Of a DNA stretch of 64,000 bases, positions 52,425 to 60,892 are shown piece by piece (within the stretch, counting starts at the first letter, position 1; the number at the start of each line of letters is the position of its first letter). The DNA is from Rhodococcoides kyotonense (GTDB lineage: Bacteria; Actinomycetota; Actinomycetes; Mycobacteriales; Mycobacteriaceae): contig NZ_FZOW01000012.1 in assembly GCF_900188125.1 (NCBI RefSeq), positions 62,001 through 126,000 on the forward strand, in the 5' to 3' direction. The notes under the pieces are model-generated. The model had not been told where the DNA came from, searched no databases, and saw nothing but the letters and a program-made list of their open reading frames with translations. The translations under genes were made by a program, and so were the position numbers.

Positions 52425-52475
52425 ATGTCGCACCCTAGCTATCTGTTCGTATGAATGGACCTTTCGAGCGGTGGG
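52421..52475. terminator. Palindrome family C, copy 2
   Basis: CTTGAATGTCGCACCCTAG, then the core AGCTATCTGTTCGTATGAA and CCTTTCGAGCG. It contains the stop codon of the nuclease gene. The right arm has drifted from the consensus CATTCAAGC. Confidence 0.45.
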
Positions 52476-52491
52476 GCAGCGGGCACCCCAC

Positions 52492-52548
52492 CGCTTGAAT
52501 GTCGCACCGTAGCTATCTGTTCGTATGAATGGACCATTCAAGCGGTGC
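52492..52548. terminator. Palindrome family C, copy 3
   Basis: GCTTGAATG (52492-52500 region) pairs with CATTCAAGC around the family core. It is in tandem with copy 2, between the convergent nuclease and SDR genes. Confidence 0.5.
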
Positions 52549-52555
52549 GAAAGAC

Positions 52556-53323
52556 CTACCGCGGCGCCATCCGGATCGCGCCGTCCATGCGGATGGTCTC
52601 GCCGTTGAGGTAGTCGTGCTCGGCGATCATCTGGACCAGCTGGGCGTACTCGGTCGGCTGGGCGAGCCGCGACGGGAACGGCACGCTGGCTTCGAGACCT
52701 TTGCGGTATTCCTCGGTGACGCCTGCGAGCATCGGGGTGTCGACGATGCCGGGTGCGATGGTATTGACGCGGATCCCGACCTGCGCGAGGTCACGTGCTG
52801 CGGTGATCGTCATCGCGTGCACGCCGCCCTTGGACGCGGTGTAGGCGATCTGGCCGATCTGACCCTCGAACGCCGCGACGGATGCGGTGTTGACGACGAC
52901 GCCACGCTGGCCGGAGTCGTCGACCGTCGGCAGGTTCTGGATGCGATTGGCGGCCAGGCGCATGACGTTGAACGTGCCGAGCAGGTTGATCGTGATGACG
53001 GTGCGGAAGAGCTCGAGGTCGTGCGGGCCCTTCTTCGACAGAATTCGGCCTGCCCAGCCGACTCCTGCGCAGTTGACGACGATGCGCAGCGGCACGCCGG
53101 AGCCGGTGATGGTGTCGAGGGCTGCCTCGACGTCCTCTTCGCTGGTGACGTCGGCGGCGATGAGGGTGACCCCGTCCGGGACGCTGTCACCTGCGCGTTC
53201 GATGGATTGGGCCAGGTCGAGGCCGAACACGGTGACGCCGGCGTCGGCCAGCCTCTTCGCTGTCGCGGCCCCCAGGCCCGACGCGCCTCCCGTGACAAGA
53301 GCTGCTGTTCCCGAAATCTCCAC
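52556..53323 (-). CDS. SDR, 3-hydroxyacyl-CoA dehydrogenase type (HSD17B10-like)
   Basis: 255 residues with TGGASGLGAATA, NCAGVG, the catalytic Ser in NTASVAAFEG and YTASKGG. The region between the N-terminal Rossmann half and the active site (GPHDLELFRTVITINLLGTF) matches type 2 3-hydroxyacyl-CoA dehydrogenases of beta-oxidation. The GTG at 53323 has AAGGGGA 7 bases upstream. A longer frame upstream is a shadow of the sensor genes. Confidence 0.9.
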   Translation of the reverse strand: MEISGTAALVTGGASGLGAATAKRLADAGVTVFGLDLAQSIERAGDSVPDGVTLIAADVTSEEDVEAALDTITGSGVPLRIVVNCAGVGWAGRILSKKGPHDLELFRTVITINLLGTFNVMRLAANRIQNLPTVDDSGQRGVVVNTASVAAFEGQIGQIAYTASKGGVHAMTITAARDLAQVGIRVNTIAPGIVDTPMLAGVTEEYRKGLEASVPFPSRLAQPTEYAQLVQMIAEHDYLNGETIRMDGAIRMAPR

Positions 53324-53450
53324 TGACGAATCCCCTTCGCTGTTCGTACCCGGTGGTGCTGCTGTCTCGACTTGCACAATAACTGGGACGTCCAAGTGTT
53401 CGTGCGGTGCCTGCCACATCGGAGTCCGGCTGGGGCTCGGGTCACAAGCA

Positions 53451-54476
53451 CTACGGAATGCTGGCCGACCCGTCGTTGGCGTATTCGACGCGATACGTGG
53501 ACTCCTGCGCATCGACGAGCATCGTCGCGAGTACCGGCCGGCCGGGAGGGAGCAATCGTATTGTCGCGGAACCGTTTTCGAGACCGTTGAGGCATCGCGC
53601 CACCGATTCGACGACGGTCGCACGCACATCCGCGTCGAGCTCGGCGTCGGCACGGTCGTCGAGAAGCACGACGCCGACGCCGCGTCGTCGCGCAGCACGG
53701 ACCGATTCCTGCAGAACGGGATCGGCGAGACGCCTCGCGCGCAACGAGTCTCGAAGATCGGCTTCGAGGATGATGCAGGCCATCTGTTCTTCGGGGCCGA
53801 GATCGGGGCCCGACACGGCACGTTCGAGGAGCGGGCGCGCCAACTCGTCGAGCCTTTCGAGCTGCACGTCCCGTTCCTCGAGGACTGCGGCGGCCGCTGC
53901 CTGAGCGGCGATGCGTTCGGTCGACTGCCTGCGCAACTCGAAGATCGAGCGTCCGAGCGGCCTGATGGTGAACGTGAAGAACGTGGCCATCAGCAACGGC
54001 GCCGCGTTGATCAGGCTGTACGACAACCCGTACCACGCGCCTTGATCGGTGGCCACCGCCCAGACCACCGTCGCGGCGACGGACATCAGCAGGCCGAGCC
54101 ACGCCAGCGGCGTCCGGCCGCGCACGCACATGAACGTGTAGATCACCACGGACATGCCCAGTGGCCAGGTCTGCAGCGGGCTCGTCAGCGGAACTGGAAT
54201 GGCGACGAAGACCAGCGAGCACGTGATCGGCCCGACCGCCGACAACGCCAACGCTGCACGCCGAGGCAAGGGGTCGCCGGGTGTCGTCACGACGAACAAG
54301 GCACCCGCCGCGATGACGCAGAGAGCGACGGCCACCGGCCAGATCGGGTCGACGCCGTTCAGCGTCGACAATGCGCACGTCGCTGCTGCCAGCGTGTAGA
54401 AGCCGACGATCCAGTACGCCGCACGTGATCGGATGCCGATGAGGTCGCGGATGTCCTCGCCGTCGTGGCCGGTCAT
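53451..54476 (-). CDS. Membrane sensor-like protein paired with histidine kinase
   Basis: 341 residues: four to five membrane helices (about 20-170), a coiled coil (STERIAAQAAAAAVLEERD) and a C-terminal domain of unclear fold. The histidine, N and G boxes of kinases are absent. It overlaps the kinase gene by ATGA and is probably its co-sensor or a degenerate kinase that forms a heterodimer with it. I prefer the ATG at 54476 over 54488 because of this overlap. Confidence 0.7.
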   Translation of the reverse strand: MTGHDGEDIRDLIGIRSRAAYWIVGFYTLAAATCALSTLNGVDPIWPVAVALCVIAAGALFVVTTPGDPLPRRAALALSAVGPITCSLVFVAIPVPLTSPLQTWPLGMSVVIYTFMCVRGRTPLAWLGLLMSVAATVVWAVATDQGAWYGLSYSLINAAPLLMATFFTFTIRPLGRSIFELRRQSTERIAAQAAAAAVLEERDVQLERLDELARPLLERAVSGPDLGPEEQMACIILEADLRDSLRARRLADPVLQESVRAARRRGVGVVLLDDRADAELDADVRATVVESVARCLNGLENGSATIRLLPPGRPVLATMLVDAQESTYRVEYANDGSASIP

Positions 54477-55666
54477 CGTGGAACCCATGACAGGTGGACG
54501 GTAGTTCCCGCGCCCGGAGCCGAGTCGAGCCTCGACGATCCGCCGGGCAGGCTGTTCATCCTGCCGTGGATGCTCACCGCGATTCCGAGGCGATGCGGTG
54601 GCACGTGCGCGGGATCGAAACCGGAACCGTCGTCGCGTACGACGACGTCGAGCAGATCGGTGTCGACGCCGATCGCGACGGTGCGGGAGGCGTCGTCGCC
54701 GCCGTGACGGACACTGTTGCGAACGGCTTCCGACAGCGCAGCTCCCAGCGTGCGTACCGCGTCGGCGACGTAACGCCCGTCGGTCGTCGTGACGACGGTG
54801 ACGGTGATGTGCTCGTCGACAGTGGTTGCGGCAGAACGTAGGTGCGCGACGGTCTCGTCCGCGTCGAACTCGGTGACGCTTCCGTGTGCGCGCAACGAAT
54901 CCAGTTGCGCGAGAGTGCGTTCCGCTTGCTGGACGACGCCGTCGGTTCGTCCCTGTCTGGCGACGGCGAGCAACGTGGACAGCACACCGTCGTGGATCAA
55001 CGCGTCGAACCGTTCACGTTCGACAGCCCTGGCGCTGACGGCCGCCGTCGCAGACGCTTGCCGGTGGGTGGCGTCGATCGTCGCGTCGAGAATTCGGGCC
55101 GTTCGGAACGCCCCGATGGTGGCGGCGAGGAATACCGAGCAGAACACGAGTCCGAACACCAGCTCGGCGAACAGCGGGGTCTCGACGAGCGTCGATCGAA
55201 GGGCGTACTGGCTGAGCTGCACCGACGTCACCGCTGCGGTGAGATACGTGAAGGCGAGCCAACCCGAGAACACGCACCCCGCCGCCAATCCTGCGACTCC
55301 GGGGAATGTGGCCAACGGCAGCCCGTTCGGGTCCAGAGAGCCGTTCCACGCCGTCCACCAGCTCAGTGCTGCGGCCAGGTAGGTGAATGCGGCTGTGGCC
55401 GCCGCGATTCGGACCCACTTGGTGTCCGGGAGCATCGACGCCAGCCCCATCGCGAGGCCGGTTCCGAACACGGCGACGGAGCTGACGGGCGTCCACCACG
55501 ACGCAGTGAAGGCGGACGTCCGAACGATCTCGGGGAACAGCATGACCAGGTAGATCAGATATCCGGCTGCGATGAAACGGGCGAACGTGCGCAGAAGACG
55601 ATCGGACGACGAATGTTCAGCCGTGTTGTCACGGTCGACCGTCGCGCTTTCGAAGTCCCTGTTCAC
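54473..55666 (-). CDS. Sensor histidine kinase (HPK7/NarL type)
   Basis: 397 residues with six to seven membrane helices, then the dimerisation/phosphoacceptor box RERFDALIHDGVLSTLLAVA, N box EAVRNSVRHGGDDA and G box DDGSGFDP of the HATPase domain. Kinases of this type signal to LuxR-type response regulators, but none is encoded in the window, so it is an orphan or its partner lies elsewhere. The signal is unknown. Confidence 0.9.
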   Translation of the reverse strand: MNRDFESATVDRDNTAEHSSSDRLLRTFARFIAAGYLIYLVMLFPEIVRTSAFTASWWTPVSSVAVFGTGLAMGLASMLPDTKWVRIAAATAAFTYLAAALSWWTAWNGSLDPNGLPLATFPGVAGLAAGCVFSGWLAFTYLTAAVTSVQLSQYALRSTLVETPLFAELVFGLVFCSVFLAATIGAFRTARILDATIDATHRQASATAAVSARAVERERFDALIHDGVLSTLLAVARQGRTDGVVQQAERTLAQLDSLRAHGSVTEFDADETVAHLRSAATTVDEHITVTVVTTTDGRYVADAVRTLGAALSEAVRNSVRHGGDDASRTVAIGVDTDLLDVVVRDDGSGFDPAHVPPHRLGIAVSIHGRMNSLPGGSSRLDSAPGAGTTVHLSWVPR

Positions 55667-55690
55667 CAGCCGACGAGTTTACGGTGGTGA

Positions 55691-56401
55691 CTACTTCTCG
55701 TTCAACACGTTCTGCTGTTCGAATGACACAGCGGCACGAGCCTTGCGACGACGTACGGCGGCAACGACGATCCACGCCAGAACCGAGACGGCGAGTACGA
55801 CGGCCGCGCCGATGATCGGAGCCGACGTTCCCGGCATCACGCCCTCGAAGAAGAGGGACACGCCGAAGACGAAGAACAGAATCGCCGCACCGATCTGAAT
55901 GACCTTCTCCGGCAAGTGCTTACCGAGAACAGCGCCGACGACGATGGCCAATGCATCCGCAGCGACCATGCCGACCGTCGAACCGATCCACACGCCGAAC
56001 CAGTTGTTGTCCGCGGCGAGGGTGACGGTCGCGAGCATCGTCTTGTCGCCCAGCTCGGCGAGGAAGAACGCGGATGCGATGGCGATGAACGCGGAACGGC
56101 CGACCTTCGACGCCTTCTCGCCCTCCTCGTCCGAGAGGGAATCGCCCCGCAGCGTCCACAGGCCGAAGATCACGAACGCGATGCCCGCGACGATCGAGAC
56201 GATGTGGGTGGGGATCGACAGGCCGAGGAAGTGGCCGACGGCAACCGAGAGCAGGTGAGTGAGTGTGGTGGCGGCGGTGATGCCACCGATGACGACGTAC
56301 CACTTGTAGCGCAGCGCGAACGTCATGGCCATCAACTGCGATTTGTCGCCGAGCTCGGCGACGAAGATGACGGCGAAGCTGAGGAAAAGTGCGGACAGCA
56401 C
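55691..56401 (-). CDS. GDT1/TMEM165-family (UPF0016) manganese exporter
   Basis: 236 residues with two copies of the hallmark motif: AELGDKS near the start and AELGDKT in the second half. The protein has about six membrane helices and is a cation/proton exchanger for Mn2+ and Ca2+. The GTG at 56401 is used because the frame upstream is the riboswitch. The leader is a yybP-ykoY manganese riboswitch, so excess Mn2+ induces the gene. Together with sodA nearby it fits manganese homeostasis. Confidence 0.92.
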   Translation of the reverse strand: MLSALFLSFAVIFVAELGDKSQLMAMTFALRYKWYVVIGGITAATTLTHLLSVAVGHFLGLSIPTHIVSIVAGIAFVIFGLWTLRGDSLSDEEGEKASKVGRSAFIAIASAFFLAELGDKTMLATVTLAADNNWFGVWIGSTVGMVAADALAIVVGAVLGKHLPEKVIQIGAAILFFVFGVSLFFEGVMPGTSAPIIGAAVVLAVSVLAWIVVAAVRRRKARAAVSFEQQNVLNEK

Positions 56402-56410
56402 GGAGATGGA

Positions 56411-56541
56411 TCCCTTCGGTCTACTGATAGGACCGAAGGTCTCGCCCACCGCTCGTCGAGCGGTTCACTGTGCCGGGCCACGCAACTCGTACGCGTGTCC
56501 AGTATGTCGACACAGCAATTGGGGGCTACTCCCCTTCGCTG
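56411..56541 (-). promoter_or_regulatory. yybP-ykoY manganese riboswitch
   Basis: On the minus strand the leader reads GGGGAGTAGC, then CATACTGGAC, and closes with GAGACC, the conserved pieces of the yybP-ykoY aptamer. A hairpin (CTTCGGTC/GACCGAAG, about 56412-56439) follows, and its 3' arm covers part of the Shine-Dalgarno (AAGGGA), so control is probably at translation. The promoter is TTGGAC (56572-56577), 18 bases, TAATCT (56548-56553), placing the RNA start near 56541. Confidence 0.85.
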
Positions 56542-56623
56542 GGTTCCAGATTAGGAGGGGTTGCGCGAAAAGTCCAATGCCACAATAAGTTTGGTATCCC
56601 GAACTCTGCTATTCGGGCCGAGG

Positions 56624-57151
56624 TCACGACGCGAGGAGCATGGCCAAAACGGCAGTATCGGGATCGCTGATCGGGTCGAGACCGACACGGCTCACCATGG
56701 AGGTGACAGTGCCGTCGGATTCGGCTTCCACCCAGGCCGCACGGTGTTCGAGGCCGAGATGCGGTAGCCCGGGAAGAAGCACGCAGCCCGACGCGGCCCC
56801 GGCGCATTCCGGAAGGCTCGGAGTGGTCTCGGACGGCGGATGCAGCATCAGAAGAGCTGCGGGTTGGTGGTCGGCGAAACGTCCGGGCGTGACGGCCGTC
56901 TCACCGATGACGGGGCCCTCGGACACGATGAGGCCGACGGTTCCCGGTGCCGGGTCGTCGGGAAGCTCCTCGCGGACACCGAAGACCGTCGACGTCACGA
57001 GCAAGCCCGGCATCGACGCGACGCGTACCGCCAGGGCGAGAAATTGAGCCCACTCCTTGGTCGTGTCGGGCCAGCGGCCGGAGACGACGAAGCCGTGCAG
57101 AATTCCTGCGGCGTGGAAGGGCGAGATACCGATCAGATCGCGCTCGTTCAT
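56624..57151 (-). CDS. Hypothetical protein under a possible iron box
   Basis: 175 residues; no family recognised. It begins RDLIGISPFHAAGILHGFVV and has a central beta-rich part with several Pro-Gly turns (EELPDDPAPGTVGLIVSEG). It has no signal peptide or membrane helix. The ATG at 57151 has GAGGAG 8 bases upstream. An IdeR-like site about 45 bases upstream suggests expression under iron limitation. Confidence 0.6.
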   Translation of the reverse strand: MNERDLIGISPFHAAGILHGFVVSGRWPDTTKEWAQFLALAVRVASMPGLLVTSTVFGVREELPDDPAPGTVGLIVSEGPVIGETAVTPGRFADHQPAALLMLHPPSETTPSLPECAGAASGCVLLPGLPHLGLEHRAAWVEAESDGTVTSMVSRVGLDPISDPDTAVLAMLLAS

Positions 57152-57194
57152 GTCCGTACTCCTCGCTCGCCCAGGGATATCCAGGTACGCAACG

Positions 57195-57211
57195 TTGGGT
57201 ACGCCTAAGGA
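57195..57211. promoter_or_regulatory. Possible IdeR/DtxR iron box
   Basis: TTGGGTACGCCTAAGGA shares GGTACGCCTAAG with the box at 5736-5754. It lies 44 bases upstream of the 57151 start codon. Weaker than the other boxes in the window. Confidence 0.4.
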
Positions 57212-57270
57212 TGGATCAGAAACACGCTGGCACACAAGACGGTACGAGTGCTAACGGCCCGCCCGGGACC

Positions 57271-57321
57271 GCTTGAATGGTCCTTTCATACGATCAGATG
57301 GCTTGGAAGCGCCATTCAAGC
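57271..57321. terminator. Palindrome family C, copy 4 (inverted)
   Basis: Arms GCTTGAATGG (57271-57280) and CCATTCAAGC (57312-57321) around the family core in the opposite orientation (CCTTTCATACG). It lies past the sodA stop and probably terminates it. Confidence 0.55.
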
Positions 57322-57384
57322 ACCGGCTGGACACGACAATGGGCCACCGCGACGTACGCGATGGCCCATCGATGTCGAAATGAC

Positions 57385-58008
57385 TTACGGGAAGATCAGA
57401 CCCGGGGTCTTCGACGTGGCAGCCTCGAAGCGAGCCTGAACGTCGGCCCAGTTCACGACGTTCCAGAACGCCTTGACGTAGTCGGCCTTGACGTTCTTGT
57501 ACTGCAGGTAGAAAGCGTGCTCCCACATGTCGACCTGGAGCAGCGGGATGATGCCCAGGGGCACGTTGGCCTGCTGATCGTAGAGCTGGAAGGTCAGGAG
57601 CTTCTTGCCGAGCGAGTCGTATCCGAGGACTGCCCAACCCGAACCCTGCAGACCGTTGGCGGCTGCGGTGAACTGAGCGCGGAACTTGTCGAACGAACCG
57701 AACTGGTCGTCGATCGCTGCGCCGAGTTCGCCCTCGGGCTTGTCGCCACCGTTGGGGGAGAGGTTCTTCCACCAGATGGAGTGGTTGACGTGTCCGCCGA
57801 GGTGGAACGCGAGGTTCTTCTCGAGTAGGAAGATTGCGCCGTGATCCTCGTTGTCGCGAGCAGCGGCAAGCTTCTCGAGCGCGGTGTTGGCGCCGGCGAC
57901 GTAGGTGGCGTGGTGCTTGGAGTGGTGCAATTCGTTGATCTCGCCCGAGATGTGGGGCTCGAGGGCGGAGTAGTCGAAATCAAGGTCGGGCAGTGTGTAC
58001 TCGGACAC
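57385..58008 (-). CDS. sodA: Superoxide dismutase (Fe/Mn)
   Basis: 207 residues, full length. Metal ligands H28, H76 ([10 protein letters not shown]), D160 and H164 ([13 protein letters not shown]). It converts superoxide to H2O2 and O2. The residues around [10 protein letters not shown] and QDxxxNxP-like QQANVPLG resemble the manganese-preferring type, but the metal cannot be settled by eye. GTG start with GGGAA upstream. The neighbouring Mn exporter under a riboswitch supports a Mn enzyme. Confidence 0.95.
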   Translation of the reverse strand: MSEYTLPDLDFDYSALEPHISGEINELHHSKHHATYVAGANTALEKLAAARDNEDHGAIFLLEKNLAFHLGGHVNHSIWWKNLSPNGGDKPEGELGAAIDDQFGSFDKFRAQFTAAANGLQGSGWAVLGYDSLGKKLLTFQLYDQQANVPLGIIPLLQVDMWEHAFYLQYKNVKADYVKAFWNVVNWADVQARFEAATSKTPGLIFP

Positions 58009-58310
58009 GTGTTTCCCTTCTCTATCGACGCGCCGCCTATCGTTGGCGCGCGCGTCCTACTGTCGATCATTCGTCAGGTTCAACCCAATCTCATTCGTAC
58101 CCCTAGTGCAACACCTGTAACCGAGACGCATTTCTCGGAATAAAACCACGCTGACGCGACGCACGGACTGAAGCGCCTTTTCACGCTTGCGCGACGCACG
58201 GACTGAAGCGCCTTTTCACGCTCGCGCGACAGTGCAACAAGGTCACGGGAAGGTCACAGCTAGGCGTCAGGATTCGTCCAGTCGGTGAACAGGAACTTAG
58301 TATTGCCGCC
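58009..58310. other. Intergenic region between sodA and acyltransferase
   Basis: About 300 bases without a gene. It holds the divergent promoters of sodA and the acyltransferase and, at 58156-58222, a tandem direct repeat. I see no clear iron, OxyR or SoxR-type site and no RNA gene. Confidence 0.6.
58156..58222. repeat. Two identical 32-base direct repeats
   Basis: 58156-58187 and 58191-58222 are identical (GCGACGCACGG, then ACTGAAGCGCCTTTTCACGCT), with a period of 35 bases. A partial third copy (GCGAC) follows. It is upstream of the acyltransferase; function unknown. Confidence 0.75.
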
Positions 58311-59429
58311 GTGAGTCCGCAGGGAATGTCGAGCGAGCGCGCCGACGCGCGGCCTGCCGTCACCGCCCCCAGAGTCGAGCTCGCGGGCGCGGACCTGCTC
58401 CGGACCATCGCCGTGCTGGCGGTCCTGTACTCCCACATCTCGTTCTACCTGATCGACGACCGCGGCGAAGGCTGGTGGGTCATCGACGTCGTCTACCGGG
58501 TCCTGATCGAGGAGACCGGGCTCAACCAGCATCTGTCGTTCGTCGGCGTCGCGATCTTCATGCTTCTGACCGGGCTGCTCGTCACCCGGTCGGCGATGCG
58601 GCAATCGCGTCGCGACTTCGCCGTCAGTCGGCTCGCTCGCCTCGTCCCGGCGTTGTGGATCAGCGTCTTCGCGGCGATCGTGCTCGTCCGACTCGGTATC
58701 AACGGCATGTTCAGCGGACAGACAGGCATCACCAACTCCGAGGCAGCGCTGAGCTTCGTCCTCGGCGGGTTCTTCCTCAAACCCGAGGTTGCCGTTCTCG
58801 GGGTCACCTGGACGTTGACCGTCCAGCTGCTGTTCTACCTGTACTGCACCGCGGTCCGCGGCGTGCTGCGGACCTATCCGGTGGTCGTGCCGCTGGTCGG
58901 GGCTGCCCTGTGCGTCGTCGTGCTGATGTACAACTTCTACATTCCGCAGCCGTGGTCGGTGCCGATGCTGTCGAAGATCGCCGCCACCATGCCGACGCTC
59001 TTCCTCGGCCAGATCATCTACCTCGGCTGGGCCAAGATCATCGGCTGGCGCTGGGTCGTCGTCGCCGTCATCGCGCAGGCCGAGGTGGTCCGGCTGGCCA
59101 CCGACATCCACGCGTACTGGGCAGGCGATCAGTACATGTGGACGATCGTCGTCGTCACCGGCCTCGTGCTGCTGCTGAGCCGCTACGACGGCCGCGTCGC
59201 GCAGTGGGAGATCGTGCGGTGGACGGGCACTCGCAGTTACGCGATCTACCTCGTCCACACGCTGATCCTCTACCGCGTCTACGAGAACGTCGTCCCGTAC
59301 ACCGGACCCACGGGGGCCGTGGTGGCATTCGTCGTCGTCACCGCGTTGGTGTCCGAAGCCGTCTACCGATGGGTCGAGACCCCCGCGGCCAGGTGGTTGA
59401 ACGGGCGGCTCCGCCGCCCACGTGCATGA
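58311..59429 (+). CDS. Acyltransferase family 3 membrane protein
   Basis: 372 residues with about 10 membrane helices; the first part carries the acyltransferase 3 pattern (GADLLRTIAVLAVLYSHISF, with the catalytic His in YSH) and later TRSYAIYLVHTLILY. The family acetylates or acylates sugars and cell-envelope lipids, or exopolysaccharide. A GTG start is used; no strong ribosome binding site is seen, and the ATG at 58326 is an alternative. The stop TGA lies in palindrome B4. Confidence 0.86.
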   Translation: MSPQGMSSERADARPAVTAPRVELAGADLLRTIAVLAVLYSHISFYLIDDRGEGWWVIDVVYRVLIEETGLNQHLSFVGVAIFMLLTGLLVTRSAMRQSRRDFAVSRLARLVPALWISVFAAIVLVRLGINGMFSGQTGITNSEAALSFVLGGFFLKPEVAVLGVTWTLTVQLLFYLYCTAVRGVLRTYPVVVPLVGAALCVVVLMYNFYIPQPWSVPMLSKIAATMPTLFLGQIIYLGWAKIIGWRWVVVAVIAQAEVVRLATDIHAYWAGDQYMWTIVVVTGLVLLLSRYDGRVAQWEIVRWTGTRSYAIYLVHTLILYRVYENVVPYTGPTGAVVAFVVVTALVSEAVYRWVETPAARWLNGRLRRPRA

Positions 59430-59461
59430 AAATCCATAGCCCGCTATGTATTTTCGTGCAC
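59422..59461. terminator. Palindrome family B, copy 4
   Basis: Arms 59422-59440 and 59443-59461 (GTGCATGAAAATCCATAGC against GCTATGTATTTTCGTGCAC), 2 mismatches. It contains the acyltransferase stop and lies between convergent genes. Confidence 0.6.
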
Positions 59462-59464
59462 ATG

Positions 59465-60400
59465 TCAGCGAAGCTGACCCATCACCTCCGACGCCACCAA
59501 TTCCAGGTGATCCAGGTCGCTCAGATCCAGCACCTGCAGGTACACGCGCGACGCACCGAGTTCGCCGTAACGACCGATCTTGTCGACCAACTCGGCGGGT
59601 GAGCCGGCGGCGCCGTTCTCACGCAACTCGGGAACCTCACGGCCGATGGCAGCTGCGCGTCGGGCAATCTCGTCCTCGGTCTTGCCGCAGCACAGCACAA
59701 GCGCGGTCGAGTACGCGAGTGACTCGGGGGCGCGCCCTGCCGACGTGCACGCAGCTCGAACGCGGTCGAACTGCGTGCTGGTGTCGTCGATCGATGCGAA
59801 CGGGATGTTGAACTCGTCGGCGTACTTCGCCGCCAGTGCGGGTGTGCGCTTCTTGCCACCGCCGCCGACGAGAATCGGAGGCCGCGGACTCTGCACGGGC
59901 TTGGGCAGGGCAGGCGACGAGACGATGGGGTAGTGCTTGCCGTCGTACGAGAACGTCTGTCCCGCAGGCGTTTCCCACAGGCCGGTGATGACGGCGAGCT
60001 GCTCTTCGAGCTTGTCGAACCGCTCACCCAACGGCGGGAACGGAATGCCGTACGACGTGTGCTCTTCCTCGAACCAGCCGGCGCCGAGGCCGAGGTCGAC
60101 GCGGCCACCGCTCATCGCGTCGACCTGTGCGACGCTGATCGCCAGCGGGCCCGGGTACCGGAACGTCGCCGACGTCACCAGCGTGCCGAGGCGGATCGTC
60201 GACGTCTCGCGGGCGATTCCAGCGAGCGTGATCCATGCATCCGTCGGGCCGGGAAGACCGTCGGAGTTCATCGCCAGGTAGTGATCGGAGCGGAAGAACG
60301 CACCGTATCCGAGCTGCTCGGCGGTACGAGCGACGCGCAGGAGGTCGTCGTACGTCGCTCCTTGCTGGGGTTCGGTGAAAATCCTGAGTTCGATGCTCAT
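59465..60400 (-). CDS. LLM-class F420-dependent oxidoreductase
   Basis: 311 residues of the luciferase-like TIM-barrel family. Motifs: RIFTEPQQGATYDDLLRVAR, FRSDHYLAM, LGTLVTSATFRYP and GLGAGWFEEEH. Actinobacterial members of this type usually use F420. The substrate is unknown. The ATG at 60400 follows GAGG closely; the upstream extension in the same frame is a shadow of the rhodanese and DUF4328 genes. Confidence 0.88.
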   Translation of the reverse strand: MSIELRIFTEPQQGATYDDLLRVARTAEQLGYGAFFRSDHYLAMNSDGLPGPTDAWITLAGIARETSTIRLGTLVTSATFRYPGPLAISVAQVDAMSGGRVDLGLGAGWFEEEHTSYGIPFPPLGERFDKLEEQLAVITGLWETPAGQTFSYDGKHYPIVSSPALPKPVQSPRPPILVGGGGKKRTPALAAKYADEFNIPFASIDDTSTQFDRVRAACTSAGRAPESLAYSTALVLCCGKTEDEIARRAAAIGREVPELRENGAAGSPAELVDKIGRYGELGASRVYLQVLDLSDLDHLELVASEVMGQLR

Positions 60401-60437
60401 GGCCTCGATCTTAAAAGCTCGATATCCGGTCGGAGCC

Positions 60438-60498
60438 TGTGGATGAAAACGGTCGAATGCCCCGTTTCTGTGGAAAGTCCTGTGGAAACTGTGGATAA
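60438..60498. promoter_or_regulatory. Cluster of four DnaA-box-like sequences
   Basis: Four TGTGGANNN sequences in the same orientation within 61 bases: TGTGGATGA (60438), TGTGGAAAG (60469), TGTGGAAAC (60481) and a perfect box TGTGGATAA (60490). They lie in the divergent promoter of the oxidoreductase and rhodanese genes. Confidence 0.5.
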
Positions 60499-60547
60499 AG
60501 GTCCCGACGGGTGGCAGGTCTCGGCCGGCCCGTGACAAGATCGGGGA

Positions 60548-60892
60548 GTGTCTGCTCCGGATCTGCCTTCCGTGCCCGCTGCCGAACTGCCCTCCGATAC
60601 GACGGAGCCGTTGATCCTTCTGGACGTCCGAGAGGACGACGAATGGCAGCAGGGACACGCTCCCGGCGCGGTGCACATTCCGATGAGCGAGATCCCGTCG
60701 CGGCTCGGTGAGATCGACATCGACTCCCAGTTGTACGTGGTGTGCAAGGGCGGTGGCAGGTCGGCGCGCGTCGTCGAATATCTCAATCAGATCGGGTACG
60801 ACGCGGTCAACGTCGACGGTGGCATGGCTGCCTGGCAGAGTGCGGGCCGCCCGCTCGTGCGTGACGACGGTGCCGAGGCGAGAATCTTCTAG
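60548..60892 (+). CDS. Rhodanese-domain protein
   Basis: 114 residues with a single rhodanese domain: LLDVREDDEWQQGHAPGAVHIP, active-site Cys C66 (VVCKGGGRS) and YLNQIGYDAVNVDGGMAAW. It transfers sulfur between thiols or cyanide. A GTG start. It overlaps the DUF4328 gene by one base and leads a four-gene run. Confidence 0.92.
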   Translation: MSAPDLPSVPAAELPSDTTEPLILLDVREDDEWQQGHAPGAVHIPMSEIPSRLGEIDIDSQLYVVCKGGGRSARVVEYLNQIGYDAVNVDGGMAAWQSAGRPLVRDDGAEARIF

